A stretch of 64,000 bases of DNA from Mycolicibacterium sp. CBMA 234 (GCF_009729415.1 NZ_MPKW01000018.1:1-64000), one strand, 5' to 3'. Positions 16,198 through 26,391 are shown, counted from the stretch's first letter. Made by a program: numbers and translations. Notes: generated by a model not told the origin, from the sequence alone.

Positions 16198-17208
16198 ATG
16201 CGCGTGCAACTCCAGATCGACGGGGCACCTCAGCGGGCGGCCGATCATGCCCGCGAACTCGCCGACCTCGGCGCTGACGGCGTGTTCACTTTCGAAGGCC
16301 CGCACGACGTCTTCCTGCCGTTGGTCGCCGCAGCCGGGGCGGCGGATGTCGACCTGATGACGAACGTGGCCATCGCCGGGCCGCGCAGCCCACTGCATCT
16401 CGCGCACGCCGCCTACGACCTGCAGGTGTACAGCGGCGGCCGGTTCCGATTGGGTCTGGGCTCGCAGATCAAGGTGCACATCGAAAAGCGTTACGGCGCA
16501 CAGTGGGCCAAGCCGGCCGAGCGCATGGCCGAGACCGTCACCGCGATCAAGGCGATCTTCGACAGCTGGGAAGGTAAGGCGCCGTTGAACTTTCGCGGCA
16601 AACACTTCACCCACACCCTGATGCCGCCGAACTTCAATCCGGGCCCCAATCCGTTCGGGCCGCCGGCGGTGCTCATGGGTGCGCTGGGCCCGATCATGAC
16701 CAGAACCGCCGCTGAGGTCGCCGACGGGTTGCTGGTGATGCCGTTCCACAGCGCCCGGCACTTCGCCGGCCGGACCCTGGCGGCAGTGGGGGAGGGCCTG
16801 CAGCGGGCAGGACGCGCGCCCAGCGATCTACAGATCATCGCCCAGGCCATGGTGGCCGTCGGGCGGACCGAGGAGGAACTGACCGCGGCCATCGGCGGCG
16901 TCGCGACACTCATCGCCTTCTACGGTTCGACGCCCGCGTACGTCCCGGTGCTGGAAACCGAGGGGTGGGCTGACCTACAGCCACAACTGAACGCCATGTC
17001 CAAGGTCGGGGACTACGCGGGCATGCGAGCACTCATCAGCGACGACATGGTGCGCACCATCGGCATTGTCGGCACCCCGGAGGACTGCGCGGCCGAGATC
17101 GCACGTCGATTCGGGGCGCACACGAACGAAATCTGTTGCTACTTCCCGGGTTACCAGCCCAACCCGGCCAATATCCGGGACATGGTAACCGCCCTTCACA
17201 CCAAATGA
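16198..17208 (+). CDS. LLM-class F420-dependent oxidoreductase
   Basis: 336 residues with a TIM-barrel luciferase-like fold. Signatures are GADGVFTFEGPHDVFLPL, VAIAGPRSPLHLAH, GGRFRLGLGSQ and a C-terminal EDCAAEIARRFG. Such proteins use reduced F420 (or flavin) and are very numerous in mycobacteria; this one resembles the subgroup with MRVQLQID at the N-terminus, whose substrate is unknown. ATG 16198 was chosen over an upstream ATG because GGAAGAGG precedes it. It lies about 70 bp after the hydrolase and may belong to the same unit. Confidence 0.85.
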   Translation: MRVQLQIDGAPQRAADHARELADLGADGVFTFEGPHDVFLPLVAAAGAADVDLMTNVAIAGPRSPLHLAHAAYDLQVYSGGRFRLGLGSQIKVHIEKRYGAQWAKPAERMAETVTAIKAIFDSWEGKAPLNFRGKHFTHTLMPPNFNPGPNPFGPPAVLMGALGPIMTRTAAEVADGLLVMPFHSARHFAGRTLAAVGEGLQRAGRAPSDLQIIAQAMVAVGRTEEELTAAIGGVATLIAFYGSTPAYVPVLETEGWADLQPQLNAMSKVGDYAGMRALISDDMVRTIGIVGTPEDCAAEIARRFGAHTNEICCYFPGYQPNPANIRDMVTALHTK

Positions 17209-17209
17209 G

Positions 17210-17252
17210 TTCGGCGTGGTTCGTACCGGTAACCGGTACGAACCACGCCGAA
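17210..17252. terminator. Perfect 43-bp palindrome between convergent genes
   Basis: Two 21-base arms (17210-17230 and 17232-17252) pair perfectly around a single central base. It lies one base after the oxidoreductase stop and 25 bp from the stop of the convergent secreted-protein gene, so it probably ends both transcripts. Confidence 0.75.
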
Positions 17253-17277
17253 GTCGCTAGGGAGACCTAGGGCGCGC

Positions 17278-17748
17278 CTAGGGAGACTGGGTCCAGTTCC
17301 AGACGTTCATGTCGCCCTTGGGGTAGTTCATGCAGACGTCGGTGGCCTTGGCGACGACGCCCTTGTTGTTGAAGAAGATCTTGGCCCAGTTGCCCCAGTG
17401 GGTGGCCACCTGCTCGTAGTAGATGTTGGTGGCGGTGTCCTCGGAGTACTGCCGGCGACCCACGGCATCGAGCGAGAAGAACCAGTGGATGCGGTCCTGG
17501 GCCATCTGCTGGATGTCGGCAGGCCGGTTGTGCATGTCGATCATGTACCGCGAGAAGTAGACCGGGCTGGTATCGCGCGCGGCGGCCAGGTACTGCTCGG
17601 CGTCACAGGTGGTGATGATGATCCGGTGGGGGATCGGGTAGTCGTCGCTGGCATCGGCAGCTGCCGGTCCGGCGAGAGTTGTCGCGACGGCGCCCAGGGC
17701 TGCGACCGCGGTACCGGCACGCTTCAGACCACGCATGATCTCGACCAT
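17278..17748 (-). CDS. Secreted DUF5078 protein, Rv0455c-type siderophore-export factor
   Basis: 156 residues. A signal peptide ([20 protein letters not shown], cleavage after AAADA near 35) is followed by a helical domain with two cysteines (TTCDAEQY near the start, DVCMNYP near the end) and the conserved [13 protein letters not shown] and [13 protein letters not shown]. This matches Rv0455c of M. tuberculosis, reported as needed for siderophore secretion with MmpL4/MmpL5. Here it is directly downstream of mmpS-mmpL (19 bp gap), which strengthens the functional link. Start ATG 17748 has AGGAG upstream; ATG 17736 is possible. Confidence 0.88.
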   Translation of the reverse strand: MVEIMRGLKRAGTAVAALGAVATTLAGPAAADASDDYPIPHRIIITTCDAEQYLAAARDTSPVYFSRYMIDMHNRPADIQQMAQDRIHWFFSLDAVGRRQYSEDTATNIYYEQVATHWGNWAKIFFNNKGVVAKATDVCMNYPKGDMNVWNWTQSP

Positions 17749-17767
17749 AGTCCCTTACTCCTGTTTC

Positions 17768-20695
17768 CTAGATACCTGTGCTGCTGGAGGTTGTTTGCAG
17801 TTCGCCGGACGGCTTGGGCTGCGGCCACGGCTCGGGCACCGGGCGCTGACGCACGCGCTGCGGCCACCAGAACCACTTGCCCATGAGGGCGGCGATCGAC
17901 GGCGTCATCAACGACCGCACGATCAACGTGTCGAACAACAGACCCAGACCGATGGTTGTTCCGACCTGGCCGACCACATGCAGATCGCTGACTGCCATGG
18001 ACATCATGGTGAAGGCGAACACCAGGCCGGCCGAGGTAACCACCGAACCGGTGCCACCCATGGACCGGATGATGCCGGTGTTGAGGCCGGCGTGGATCTC
18101 TTCCTTGAACCGGGCGACCAGTAGCAGGTTGTAGTCGGCACCGACCGCCAGCAGGATGATGACCGCCATCGCGACGACCATCCAGTGCAGGTTCAGGCCG
18201 ATCAGGTGCTGCCACACCAGAACCGACAGACCGAACGACGCACCCAGTGACAGCACCACGGTGCCGACGATGACCGCAGCGGCCACCACCGATCGGGTGA
18301 TGATCAGCATGATCGCGAAAATCAGTGCGAGAGCGGAGATTCCGGCGATCAGCAGGTCGTAGTCAGCGCCTTCCTGCAGATCCTTGAACGTCGCTGCGGT
18401 GCCACCGAGGTAGATCTTCGAGCCCTCCAGCGGAGTGCCCTTGATGGCCTCCTTGGCGGCGTTCTTGATGGCGTCGATGTGCGAGATGCCTTCGGCGCTC
18501 ATCGGATCACCCTCGTGGGAGATGATGATCCGCACGGCGTGTCCGTCGGGGGAGACGAAGTTCTTCATGCCGCGCTTGAACTCGGCGTTGTCGAAGACCT
18601 CGGGCGGCAGGTAGAACGAGTCGTCGTTGCGGGAGTTGTCGAACGCTTCGCCCATGGCACTCGCGTTGTCCTGCTGCGCCTGCATCTGATCCTGCAGACC
18701 CTTCTGGGTCTGGTACATGGTCAGCATGTACTGCTTCATGCGCGTCATCGTCGAGATCATCTCGGGCATCAGCGCGACCATCTGAGGCATCAGCTTGTCC
18801 AGCTTCAGCATGTCCGGGATGACGCTCTGGATGTCGTCGGTCATGGTGTCGATGCCGTCGAGGGTGTCGAACACCGACCGCATGGACCAGCAGACCGGGA
18901 TGTCGTAGCAGTGCGGTTCCCAGTACAGGTAGTTGCGGATCGGACGGAAGAAGTCGTCGAAGTCCGAGATGTGGTCGCGCATATCGGCCACGTCCAGCGT
19001 CATGGTCACCATCTTGGTGACCATGCTGTGCGTGGTGGCCGCCATCTGCGTGGTGATGCCCTGCATCTTCTTCATCGTGTCGATGTTGATCTGCATGTCG
19101 TTGGCCTGCTTGAGCATGTTGGCCATCGAGTCCTGGGCGTACTTCTCGTTCATCTTCTGCGAGGTGCCACTCATGCTCATGAGGAACGGAATCGAGGTGT
19201 GCTCGATCGGCTTGCCCTCAGGGCGGGTGATGGTTTGCGACCGGGCGACACCGGGCACCTTGAAGATGGCCTTGGCGATCTTGTCGATGACCAGGAAGTC
19301 GCCGGAGTTGCGCAGATCGTGGTCGCTCTCGATGAGCATCAGCTCGGGGTTCATCCGAGCCGGGGAGAAGTGCCGGTCCGCCGCGGCATAACCCTCGTTG
19401 GCGGGGATGTCGGCGGGCAGGTACAGCCGGTCGTTGTAGTTGGTCTTGTAGCCCGGCAGGGTCAACAGGCCGACCAGCGAGAGGGCAATGGTGCCGACCA
19501 GCACCGGCCCGGGCCAGCGGACCACGATGGCGCCGACCTTGCGCCAGCCACGCACGCGCATGGCGCGACGCGGCTCGAGTGTCTTGCGGAACCGGCTGGC
19601 CACTGAAATGACGGCCGGTCCTAGGGTCAGCGCGGCGAACACCACGGTGACCATGCCGATGGACAGCGGGATGCCCAGCGACTGGAAGTACGGCATGCGG
19701 GTGAAGTGCAGGCAGAACGTCGCGCCCGCGACGGTCAGGCCGGAACCCAGCACCACGTGGGCGGTGCCATGGAACATCGTGTAGTACGCGTCTTCGCGTG
19801 ATTCGCCGGCGCCGCGGGCCTCTTGGTAGCGGCCGATCAGGAAGATCGCGTAGTCGGTGGCTGCCGCGATGGCCAGCGTGACCAAGAGGTTGGTCGCGAA
19901 GGTCGACAGGCCGATGATGTCGTAGAAGCCCAACGTCGCGACGACACCCTGGGCTGCCGACAGCTCCAGCACCACCATGACCAACGTCAGCAGCACGGTG
20001 ATGATCGAGCGGTACACCAGCAGCAGCGTGAGGATGATGACGCCGAAGGTGGCGGCTTCGATCAGTTTGAGGCTGCGGTCGCCGGCGATGTGCTGATCGG
20101 CGGCCAGCGCTGCCGGGCCGGTGACGTACACCTTCAGGCCTTGCGGCGTCTTGATGTTCTTGATGATGTCCTGCGCGGCCTGAACGGATTCGTTGGCCAG
20201 CGCTTCGCCCTGGTTGCCGCGCAGGTAGACCTGCACGTAGGAGGCCTTGCCGTCGTTGCTCTGCGAGCCGGCCGCGGTCAGCGGGTCGCTCCAGAAGTCC
20301 TGGATGTGCTCGACGTGCGCGGTGTCGGCCTCGAGCTTCTTGATCATCTCGTCGTAGTAGGCGTGGTCCGCCGCGCCAAGCGGCTGGTCGCCTTCCAGCA
20401 CGACCATCACCGAGCTGTTCGACTTGAATTCCTGGAACACCTCGCCGACATGCTTGGTGGCGATCACCGAAGCGGCCTGGTCGGGCGACATCGAGACCGA
20501 CCGCATCTTGCCGACCTCGTCGAGCGACGGGACGAGGGTGCCGAGCGCGACGATGATGCCGATCCAGGCGAGGATTACCGGGATCGCGAAAGTGCGGAGG
20601 AGCCGTGGAATCAGCGGCCGGTGCGGCGGCTGTTGCTGGGCTTTGGGGATGACAGCCGTCGGGTCATCGGCGGTGCCGTTCTCGGGGTGGCTCAT
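17768..20695 (-). CDS. mmpL: MmpL-family RND transporter (MmpL4/5-type siderophore exporter)
   Basis: 975 residues with the MMPL layout: an N-terminal helix ([19 protein letters not shown]), two large periplasmic domains, and two blocks of membrane helices (about 200-380 and 765-930). Motifs include [17 protein letters not shown] and [15 protein letters not shown], with the Asp-Tyr pairs used for proton relay. The second periplasmic domain contains the long Met/Gln-rich coiled-coil ([20 protein letters not shown]), typical of MmpL4/MmpL5. These export carboxymycobactin or mycobactin with MmpS. Its start overlaps the mmpS stop (ATGA). Confidence 0.92.
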   Translation of the reverse strand: MSHPENGTADDPTAVIPKAQQQPPHRPLIPRLLRTFAIPVILAWIGIIVALGTLVPSLDEVGKMRSVSMSPDQAASVIATKHVGEVFQEFKSNSSVMVVLEGDQPLGAADHAYYDEMIKKLEADTAHVEHIQDFWSDPLTAAGSQSNDGKASYVQVYLRGNQGEALANESVQAAQDIIKNIKTPQGLKVYVTGPAALAADQHIAGDRSLKLIEAATFGVIILTLLLVYRSIITVLLTLVMVVLELSAAQGVVATLGFYDIIGLSTFATNLLVTLAIAAATDYAIFLIGRYQEARGAGESREDAYYTMFHGTAHVVLGSGLTVAGATFCLHFTRMPYFQSLGIPLSIGMVTVVFAALTLGPAVISVASRFRKTLEPRRAMRVRGWRKVGAIVVRWPGPVLVGTIALSLVGLLTLPGYKTNYNDRLYLPADIPANEGYAAADRHFSPARMNPELMLIESDHDLRNSGDFLVIDKIAKAIFKVPGVARSQTITRPEGKPIEHTSIPFLMSMSGTSQKMNEKYAQDSMANMLKQANDMQINIDTMKKMQGITTQMAATTHSMVTKMVTMTLDVADMRDHISDFDDFFRPIRNYLYWEPHCYDIPVCWSMRSVFDTLDGIDTMTDDIQSVIPDMLKLDKLMPQMVALMPEMISTMTRMKQYMLTMYQTQKGLQDQMQAQQDNASAMGEAFDNSRNDDSFYLPPEVFDNAEFKRGMKNFVSPDGHAVRIIISHEGDPMSAEGISHIDAIKNAAKEAIKGTPLEGSKIYLGGTAATFKDLQEGADYDLLIAGISALALIFAIMLIITRSVVAAAVIVGTVVLSLGASFGLSVLVWQHLIGLNLHWMVVAMAVIILLAVGADYNLLLVARFKEEIHAGLNTGIIRSMGGTGSVVTSAGLVFAFTMMSMAVSDLHVVGQVGTTIGLGLLFDTLIVRSLMTPSIAALMGKWFWWPQRVRQRPVPEPWPQPKPSGELQTTSSSTGI

Positions 20696-21123
20696 GCAGA
20701 TTTCACCAGGCAGAAGGTCTGGGCGTGCACGCCCGTGGAGGTACGGGTGTCTTTGAGTTCGTCGTCGACGTGGACGGTGCAGGTGATGGAGTCACCGTCG
20801 CCTTGGGCCACGATGTTCGGGGAAGCGGCCGGTGCTGTGGTGGACAGGACCAGTTTCCAGGGCAGGGCGGCGTGGTCGACGCGCTGGGGTTTGGCGTCCA
20901 GGTCGAGGTAGTTGATGTCGGCGTAGGCGCCGTTGCCCGTGATCTCGTAGGTGACGACCTTGGGCTTGAACGGTTTGGCGTCGTCGGCGAAGTTACGCGG
21001 GGTGACGATGACGGGGTTCTGGCCGAAGTAGGTGCGCACGCGCTGCACGGTGAAGCCGGCGACGAGGGCGACGGCGACGATCAGCAACGGGATCCAGGCC
21101 CGCTTCAGTGCGTTCCCGATCAC
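20692..21123 (-). CDS. mmpS: MmpS-family accessory protein of the MmpL exporter
   Basis: 143 residues. One N-terminal membrane helix ([19 protein letters not shown]) is followed by an extracytoplasmic beta domain with the family motif [18 protein letters not shown] and two cysteines (TCTVHV, TFCLVK) that probably form a disulfide. MmpS4/MmpS5 are required with MmpL4/MmpL5 for siderophore synthesis and export. It starts the operon mmpS-mmpL-DUF5078. An IdeR-box-like sequence lies about 80 bp upstream. Confidence 0.92.
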   Translation of the reverse strand: MIGNALKRAWIPLLIVAVALVAGFTVQRVRTYFGQNPVIVTPRNFADDAKPFKPKVVTYEITGNGAYADINYLDLDAKPQRVDHAALPWKLVLSTTAPAASPNIVAQGDGDSITCTVHVDDELKDTRTSTGVHAQTFCLVKSA

Positions 21124-21204
21124 GCGGCGGACACCCTGGTCGACTGCACTATCTGCTCCCCGCTTCCCGCTGCTATGACCGCGACAGATTAGGTCATTTA
21201 AGTG

Positions 21205-21223
21205 TTAGATTAGACCAGTTAAG
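21205..21223 (-). promoter_or_regulatory. Possible IdeR (iron) box upstream of mmpS
   Basis: TTAGATTAGACCAGTTAAG agrees with the known mycobacterial IdeR consensus TTAGGTTAGGCTAACCTAA at 11 of 19 positions, best in the left half. It sits in a local AT-rich stretch 82 bp before the mmpS start. Iron control is known for mmpS4/mmpL4, but this match is weak. Confidence 0.35.
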
Positions 21224-21355
21224 TTAATCATGGGAAACCTCCGCTGTGGGTGGCTCGTATCACCGTAGCCGCTAATGTGCAGGGGCTCGAACCAAATGCG
21301 CAGCAGTCCAACAGCATTGAACGGGCAGCGACGACTCTCCAGGGAGCAAGGGTAG

Positions 21356-21730
21356 ATGGCAACCAGCAGGAATAGACTCCGTCACATGAAGGCACGCAAG
21401 CTGGTCGGGGTAGCCGGCTCAATCGCCGCAGTCGCACTTGCTGTCGGGGCGGCAATCCCTGCTCACGCCGACCCAGACACTGATTTCGCCAACCAGCTGC
21501 ACACCTACGGGATCTACGGTCCCAAGGACTACAACGCCTGGATCGGCAAGATCACCTGCCAGCGGCTCGACAACAACGTCGACCACAACGCCACCGACTC
21601 GGCGGCGTTCCTCAAGAAGAACCTGCCGCGCGCCAGCAGCTCGGAGCAGCAGGTCTACCAGTTCCTCAACGCCTCGTTCGACACGTACTGCCCGGACAAG
21701 CACGGCCTGCTGGTCGCGCTCGCCCAGTAG
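21356..21730 (+). CDS. Secreted DUF732 protein
   Basis: 124 residues from ATG 21356, or 114 from ATG 21386. The signal peptide is KLVGVAGSIAAVALAVGAAI, cleaved after AHADP. The mature domain has DTDFANQLHTYGIYGPKDYNAWIGKITC ... TYCPDK, with two cysteines: the DUF732 pattern of small exported mycobacterial proteins of unknown function. GGGAGCAAGGG lies upstream of 21356 and supports that start. It is divergent from mmpS; the shared intergenic region may couple their control. Confidence 0.82.
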   Translation: MATSRNRLRHMKARKLVGVAGSIAAVALAVGAAIPAHADPDTDFANQLHTYGIYGPKDYNAWIGKITCQRLDNNVDHNATDSAAFLKKNLPRASSSEQQVYQFLNASFDTYCPDKHGLLVALAQ

Positions 21731-21739
21731 GGGCGTGCC

Positions 21740-21764
21740 GTGCGCTGACGGCGCGTCAGCGCAC
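21740..21764. terminator. Hairpin between DUF732 gene and glgP
   Basis: An 11-bp perfect stem (arm GTGCGCTGACG, 21740-21750 with 21754-21764) and a 3-base loop lie 10 bp after the DUF732 stop and overlap the last codons of the convergent glgP. It can act in both directions. Confidence 0.65.
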
Positions 21765-24233
21765 CGTCAGCGCCGAGACATCCCAGATGTCGTCGCAGTA
21801 CTCGGTGATGGCCCGGTCCGAGGAGAACTTGCCGCTGCGTGCGGTGTTCAAGATCGACATCCGGGTCCACGCTGCGGTGTTGCGCCAGGCGGCGTCGACC
21901 CGGTCCTGGCAGGCCACGTACGACGCGTAGTCGGCGAGCACCACGAACGGGTCGTCGAATCGCAGTGAATCAACCAGCGGACGGAACACGTCGGTGTCAC
22001 CGCCGGAGAAGGTGCCGTCGGCGATGAGGTCGATTGCCGCCTTCAATTCGGCATCCCGCTCGATGTAGTCACCGGGGCGGTAGCCCGCCGCCTTGACCGC
22101 TTCGACCTCCTGCTCGGTGAGGCCGAAGAGGAAGAAGTTCTCCGCGCCCACCTCGTCACGCATCTCGACGTTGGCGCCGTCCAGGGTGCCGATGGTCAGC
22201 GCCCCGTTGAGCATGAACTTCATGTTCCCGGTGCCCGAGGCTTCCTTACCGGCCGTGGAAATCTGCTCGGACAGATCGGCAGCCGGGTAGATCAGGTGCG
22301 CGTTCTGCACGTTGAAGTTCGGCACGAACGCGACCTTGATGAACTTGCTGACGACCGGGTCGGCGTTCACCGTCTCGGCCACCGCGTTGATCAGCTTGAT
22401 GATGCGCTTGGCCATGAAGTACCCGGGCGCGGCCTTACCGCCGAACACGAAGGCCCGGGGCGCGATCCGCAGGTCAGGGTTCTGCTTGAGCCGGTGGTAC
22501 AGCGTGGCGATGTGCAGCACGTTGAGGTGCTGTCGCTTGTACTCGTGGATCCGCTTCACCTGGATGTCGAACATCCAGTCCGGGTTCAGCTCGACGCCGG
22601 TGTTGGTCTGGATGTAGTCCGCCAGGCGAGCCTTGTTGGCGCGCTTGACCGACCGCCACTGGTCGCCGAAGGCGGGGTTGTCGGCCAACGGTTCCAGCTC
22701 GCGGAGCTTGCCCAGGTCGGTCAGCCAGCCCGGGCCGACGGTCTTGTCGAGCAGGTCCCGCAGACCGGGATTGGACAGGGCCAGGAACCGCCGCGGCGTC
22801 ACGCCGTTGGTCTTGTTGCTGAACCGCTCTGGCCACATCTCGTAGAAGTCCTTGAGCACACTGGCTTTCAGTAATTCGGTGTGTAGGGCCGCGACGCCAT
22901 TGACGGCGTGGCTGCCGACTGTCGCCAGATGCGCCATCCGCACGCTCTTGCCGTTGTCCTCACCGATTAGCGACATCCGGCGCAGCCGGTCGGTGTCGCC
23001 GGGGAACTTGGCAGCGACGTCGTCGAGGAACCGGCGGTTGATCTCGTAGATGATCTCGAGGTGCCGGGGCAGTGACTCTTTGAACATGGCCAGCGGCCAG
23101 GTTTCGAGGGCCTCGGGCAGCAGGGTGTGGTTGGTGTAGCCGAAGGTCGCCACCGTGATGGCCCAGGCCTCGTCCCAAGCCAGGCCGCGCTCGTCGACCA
23201 GTAGCCGCATGAGTTCGGCCACGGCGATGGACGGATGGGTGTCGTTGAGCTGTAGGGCGAACTGCTGCGGCAGCGCCTGGACGGGCAGGTCCGCGAGGTC
23301 CTCCAAGATGTGGAGGATGTCCTGCAGCGAGCACGAGACGAAGAAGTATTGCTGCAGCAGCCGCAGGTGTTTTCCGGCGTCGACTTCGTCGTTCGGATAG
23401 AGCACCTTGGTGACCGTCTCGGACTTCACCTCGTCTTCGACAGCGCGGTAGTAGTCGCCGCTGTTGAAGGCATCCAGCGCGAAAGACTCGATGGCCCGCG
23501 CGCTCCACAGCGTCAGGGTGTTGCAGGTGTTGACGCCATAGCCCTGGATCGGGGTGTCGAACGAGATGCCCTTGAGCACCTGGCGGGGAATCCAGCGCAC
23601 CCGGTAGTCGCCGTGCTCGTCGAGGTAGGACTCGGTGTACCCGCCCCAGTTGACCGCGTAGTTCACATCGGGCTTGGCGATCTCCCACGGGTTTCCGTTG
23701 ACGAGCCAGTTGTCGGTCTTCTCGACCTGCCACCCGCCCCGGATTTCCTGCTTGAAGATGCCGAACTCGTACCGGATGCCGTAGCCGATGGCCGGACGCT
23801 CCAGCGTGGCAAGCGAATCCAGGTAGCACGCCGCCAACCGGCCCAGCCCACCGTTGCCCAGCCCGGGCTCCTGTTCGCAGGCCAGGACCTCGTCGAGGTC
23901 GTGGCCGAGGGCGGCGAGCGCCTCGCGGGCCTGCCGCTCGATACCGAGGTTGAGCAGGTTGTTGCCCAACTGCGGACCCATCAGGAACTCCGCGGACAGG
24001 TAGCACGTCACCTTCCGCGACAGGTCCAGAAACGCCTGAGTGCTGGCCATCCAGCGTTCCTGCATCCGGTCGCGCACCGCGAGCGACAGCGCCCGGTAGT
24101 AGTGCTCGGGCGTCAGCACAGAGGCCGGCCGGCCGATGGAGTAGAGCAGGTGGTCCTCGACCGCCTGGCGCAGTTCGTCGGTGTGCAGCCCGGTCCGGAC
24201 ATCCCGGTCGTCAGCGGCGTCGGTGTGGGTCAT
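21756..24233 (-). CDS. glgP: Glycogen/maltodextrin phosphorylase
   Basis: 825 residues, full length for a family-35 glycosyltransferase. The N-terminal region has YLSAEFLMGPQLGNNLLNLG and EQEPGLGNGGLGRLAACYLDS; the pyridoxal-phosphate lysine is in EASGTGNMKFMLNG (Lys near 672). The enzyme releases glucose-1-phosphate from glycogen or related alpha-glucans in the cytosol. It appears to be a single-gene unit between a convergent DUF732 gene and an SDR gene with a 68-bp gap. Confidence 0.95.
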   Translation of the reverse strand: MTHTDAADDRDVRTGLHTDELRQAVEDHLLYSIGRPASVLTPEHYYRALSLAVRDRMQERWMASTQAFLDLSRKVTCYLSAEFLMGPQLGNNLLNLGIERQAREALAALGHDLDEVLACEQEPGLGNGGLGRLAACYLDSLATLERPAIGYGIRYEFGIFKQEIRGGWQVEKTDNWLVNGNPWEIAKPDVNYAVNWGGYTESYLDEHGDYRVRWIPRQVLKGISFDTPIQGYGVNTCNTLTLWSARAIESFALDAFNSGDYYRAVEDEVKSETVTKVLYPNDEVDAGKHLRLLQQYFFVSCSLQDILHILEDLADLPVQALPQQFALQLNDTHPSIAVAELMRLLVDERGLAWDEAWAITVATFGYTNHTLLPEALETWPLAMFKESLPRHLEIIYEINRRFLDDVAAKFPGDTDRLRRMSLIGEDNGKSVRMAHLATVGSHAVNGVAALHTELLKASVLKDFYEMWPERFSNKTNGVTPRRFLALSNPGLRDLLDKTVGPGWLTDLGKLRELEPLADNPAFGDQWRSVKRANKARLADYIQTNTGVELNPDWMFDIQVKRIHEYKRQHLNVLHIATLYHRLKQNPDLRIAPRAFVFGGKAAPGYFMAKRIIKLINAVAETVNADPVVSKFIKVAFVPNFNVQNAHLIYPAADLSEQISTAGKEASGTGNMKFMLNGALTIGTLDGANVEMRDEVGAENFFLFGLTEQEVEAVKAAGYRPGDYIERDAELKAAIDLIADGTFSGGDTDVFRPLVDSLRFDDPFVVLADYASYVACQDRVDAAWRNTAAWTRMSILNTARSGKFSSDRAITEYCDDIWDVSALTVR

Positions 24234-24301
24234 TTACGGATTGAACCGCCCCGGCGCGTCCGCCACGTGAACTTTGGCTGACGGTTCGCCCGAGGTTCAC
24301 C

Positions 24302-25054
24302 TCAGCCTGCACCCTTGCCGTTGTCGACGCGATAAACCGCCCCATGGATGGCCGCGGCGTCGTCGCTGGCCAAGAATGCGACGGCCTTGGCCACGTCGGC
24401 GGTCTCCATGAGTCCGCGGGGCGAGGCGGTGCGCAGGATCAGGTCCCAATCGGGGTCCGGGGGAGCAACGAACCCGGTGACCTGTGCCGTCGGCATGCCG
24501 CCCGGGCACACCACGTTGACCCGCAACTTCTCCTTGGTGAACTCGACGGCCAGCGCTTTGGTGAGCCCGACCAGTCCGTGCTTGGCCGCGCAGTAGCCCG
24601 CTGAGTAGACCTCACCTTCGACTCCGGCGATCGACGCGACGTTCACGATGTTGCCGTTCTGCTCGAGCAGGTGGGGTAGCGCGGCGCGGCACAGGTAGAA
24701 CGGTCCGTTCAGGTTGACCGCCAGGTCGCGATCCCATTCTTCATCGGTCACGGACACGGTGTGCCGCATGATGTGGAAGCCTGCGACGTTGACCAGAATG
24801 TCCAGCCGGCCGAACTGCGCGATGCAGTCGTCGACCGCCTGCCGGCAGGCGTCGGCCGTGCTGATGTCCACGCCGGAGAACGCGCCGCCCGGCCGGTCCC
24901 CGTAAGCCTCGGCGAACACCGTCGCCATCCGTTCGGTGTCGCGCGCGATACCGAAGACGGATGCGCCGCGATCGGCGAAAACCTTGACCGTGGCCGCGCC
25001 GAGACCGGCCGAAGCCCCTGTGATTAACGCAACTTTCCCGCTGAGTGAACTCAT
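24302..25054 (-). CDS. Short-chain dehydrogenase/reductase
   Basis: 250 residues with the classical SDR signatures: NAD(P)-binding TGASAGLGAAT, NVAG, Ser in VASIAGVEGEV, and the catalytic YCAAK. The product name cannot be taken further; such enzymes interconvert alcohols and ketones. It reads away from the divergent secreted protein at 25103 and lies just upstream of glgP, but a 68-bp gap leaves an operon open. Confidence 0.85.
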   Translation of the reverse strand: MSSLSGKVALITGASAGLGAATVKVFADRGASVFGIARDTERMATVFAEAYGDRPGGAFSGVDISTADACRQAVDDCIAQFGRLDILVNVAGFHIMRHTVSVTDEEWDRDLAVNLNGPFYLCRAALPHLLEQNGNIVNVASIAGVEGEVYSAGYCAAKHGLVGLTKALAVEFTKEKLRVNVVCPGGMPTAQVTGFVAPPDPDWDLILRTASPRGLMETADVAKAVAFLASDDAAAIHGAVYRVDNGKGAG

Positions 25055-25102
25055 ACGGTGACTTTCTCACGCGGCGGACGAGTCGCCTGCGATACTCGGG
25101 CG

Positions 25103-25654
25103 GTGAAAATGAAACGTGTTCTCGCTATGGTGTCGAGTTTCGGTTTCGTCGCCGGGGGCGCACTTTTCGGGGCAGCGGCGCCGGCGCAAGCCGATCTTCC
25201 GCTGCCCGAGGGCATCTACACCTTCATGCAGGACGGCAAGGCCATCGGCGTGTGGACCATCTATCCGGTCTGCGCTCAAACGGTCGGGGATTTGCGCAAC
25301 AACATGGAGCTGCCCGTCGGCTGCCTGGTGCATGTCGGGGCCGACCAGTACGGCGGGGTCCGTGGCGGTGATGCTCGGCAGACCGGCGGCGAAGGCCACT
25401 GGGCGTTCACCCAGACCGACCTCCAGGGCTTCACCTGCCCGGACGGCAGCAAGTCGAAGGTTCAGGAGACGTACGAGTTCGAGAGCACCACGTGGACGGG
25501 TACCAGAACCACGGTGAACACCGAACAGTGCGGCGTGCAGGCGGCGATGGTCAAGGTGCCGTTCCAGTTGGTCTTCCAGAAGCCGCTGCCCATTCCGGTG
25601 CAGCAGTTCCCGCTGTACTGCCCGCCCGACGACGGCCTGAAGCGCTGCCGCTAA
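25103..25654 (+). CDS. Secreted protein of unknown function
   Basis: 183 residues from GTG 25103 (ATG 25109 is equally possible). A signal peptide (KRVLAMVSSFGFVAGGALFG, cleavage after AQADL) precedes a mature domain with six cysteines and a beta-rich look (EGIYTFMQDGKAIGVWTIYPVC, GFTCPDGSK, QCGVQAAM). It ends in a Cys-containing tail. The pattern is known from mycobacterial exported hypothetical proteins; function is unknown. It is divergent from the SDR and convergent with the GntR regulator. Confidence 0.75.
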   Translation: MKMKRVLAMVSSFGFVAGGALFGAAAPAQADLPLPEGIYTFMQDGKAIGVWTIYPVCAQTVGDLRNNMELPVGCLVHVGADQYGGVRGGDARQTGGEGHWAFTQTDLQGFTCPDGSKSKVQETYEFESTTWTGTRTTVNTEQCGVQAAMVKVPFQLVFQKPLPIPVQQFPLYCPPDDGLKRCR

Positions 25655-25662
25655 GCGGTTGG

Positions 25663-26391
25663 TCAGTCCCGAGCTGAATCCTCCGCGACCGCGACCGCGG
25701 CCGCGGCCTCATCGATGATCGCGCGCATTGCGCGTTCGGCGCCGGCCGGGTCGCGCATCCGCACGGCGCGCGCCACGTCGTCGTGCAATGCGACGGCAGC
25801 CGGATTGGGTGAGTCGGGCATCATGCCGTGGTGAGTGCGTCCGGCAAGGACCTCGGACACCACCGCATTCAGCGCCCGGAACATCTCGTTGCCACTGGCC
25901 TCCAGCAGCGTCTGATGAAAGACCTTGTCCGCCTGCAGATATGCGGTCAGGTCGCCCTCGCGCCCATGTACCGCCATGTCCGACACGGCGGCGGCCATGA
26001 TGCGGCATTGGTGCGGGTCCGCGCGCTGGGCGGCCAGCGCAGCTGCCACGGGTTCGAATCCGCGGCGCAACTCAGACAACGACATCAACTGGGCGGCCCG
26101 ATCGCCGGACTCCAGTCGCCAGCGAATCAGTCGGGGGTCGAACACATTCCAATTGGCCGCCGGCTGAATGGTGATACCGACCCGGCGGCGCGAGGCGACC
26201 ATGCCCATCGATTCGAGGACGCGGATCGCTTCCCGTGCGACGCTGCGGGAGACACCGTGTTCTGCGCTCACACCTTCGAGGGTGATCACCTCGCCGGGAG
26301 GGTATGTCCCGGATACCACCGCGGTGCCCAGCGCGGTCAGCACACTGTCGTGCAGAACGCTGATGTTTGAGGGCGCGGGCACGGCTAACAT
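25663..26391 (-). CDS. GntR-family (FadR-type) regulator, probable gluconate repressor
   Basis: 242 residues. The winged helix at about 12-75 has GEVITLEGVSAEHGVSRSVAREAIRVLESMGMV, and an all-helical FCD ligand-binding domain at about 100-230 has metal/ligand residues typified by DKVFHQTLLEASGN and ALHDDVARAVRMRD. It is divergent from gluconokinase and gluconate permease genes, so it probably represses them until gluconate or 6-phosphogluconate is present. A palindrome at 26456-26469 in the shared intergenic region is a candidate site. Confidence 0.85.
   Translation of the reverse strand: MLAVPAPSNISVLHDSVLTALGTAVVSGTYPPGEVITLEGVSAEHGVSRSVAREAIRVLESMGMVASRRRVGITIQPAANWNVFDPRLIRWRLESGDRAAQLMSLSELRRGFEPVAAALAAQRADPHQCRIMAAAVSDMAVHGREGDLTAYLQADKVFHQTLLEASGNEMFRALNAVVSEVLAGRTHHGMMPDSPNPAAVALHDDVARAVRMRDPAGAERAMRAIIDEAAAAVAVAEDSARD

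Noticed and set aside
22960..24006. A 348-codon minus-strand frame inside glgP
   Set aside because: It is Arg/Pro-rich and in a different frame from the phosphorylase motifs.
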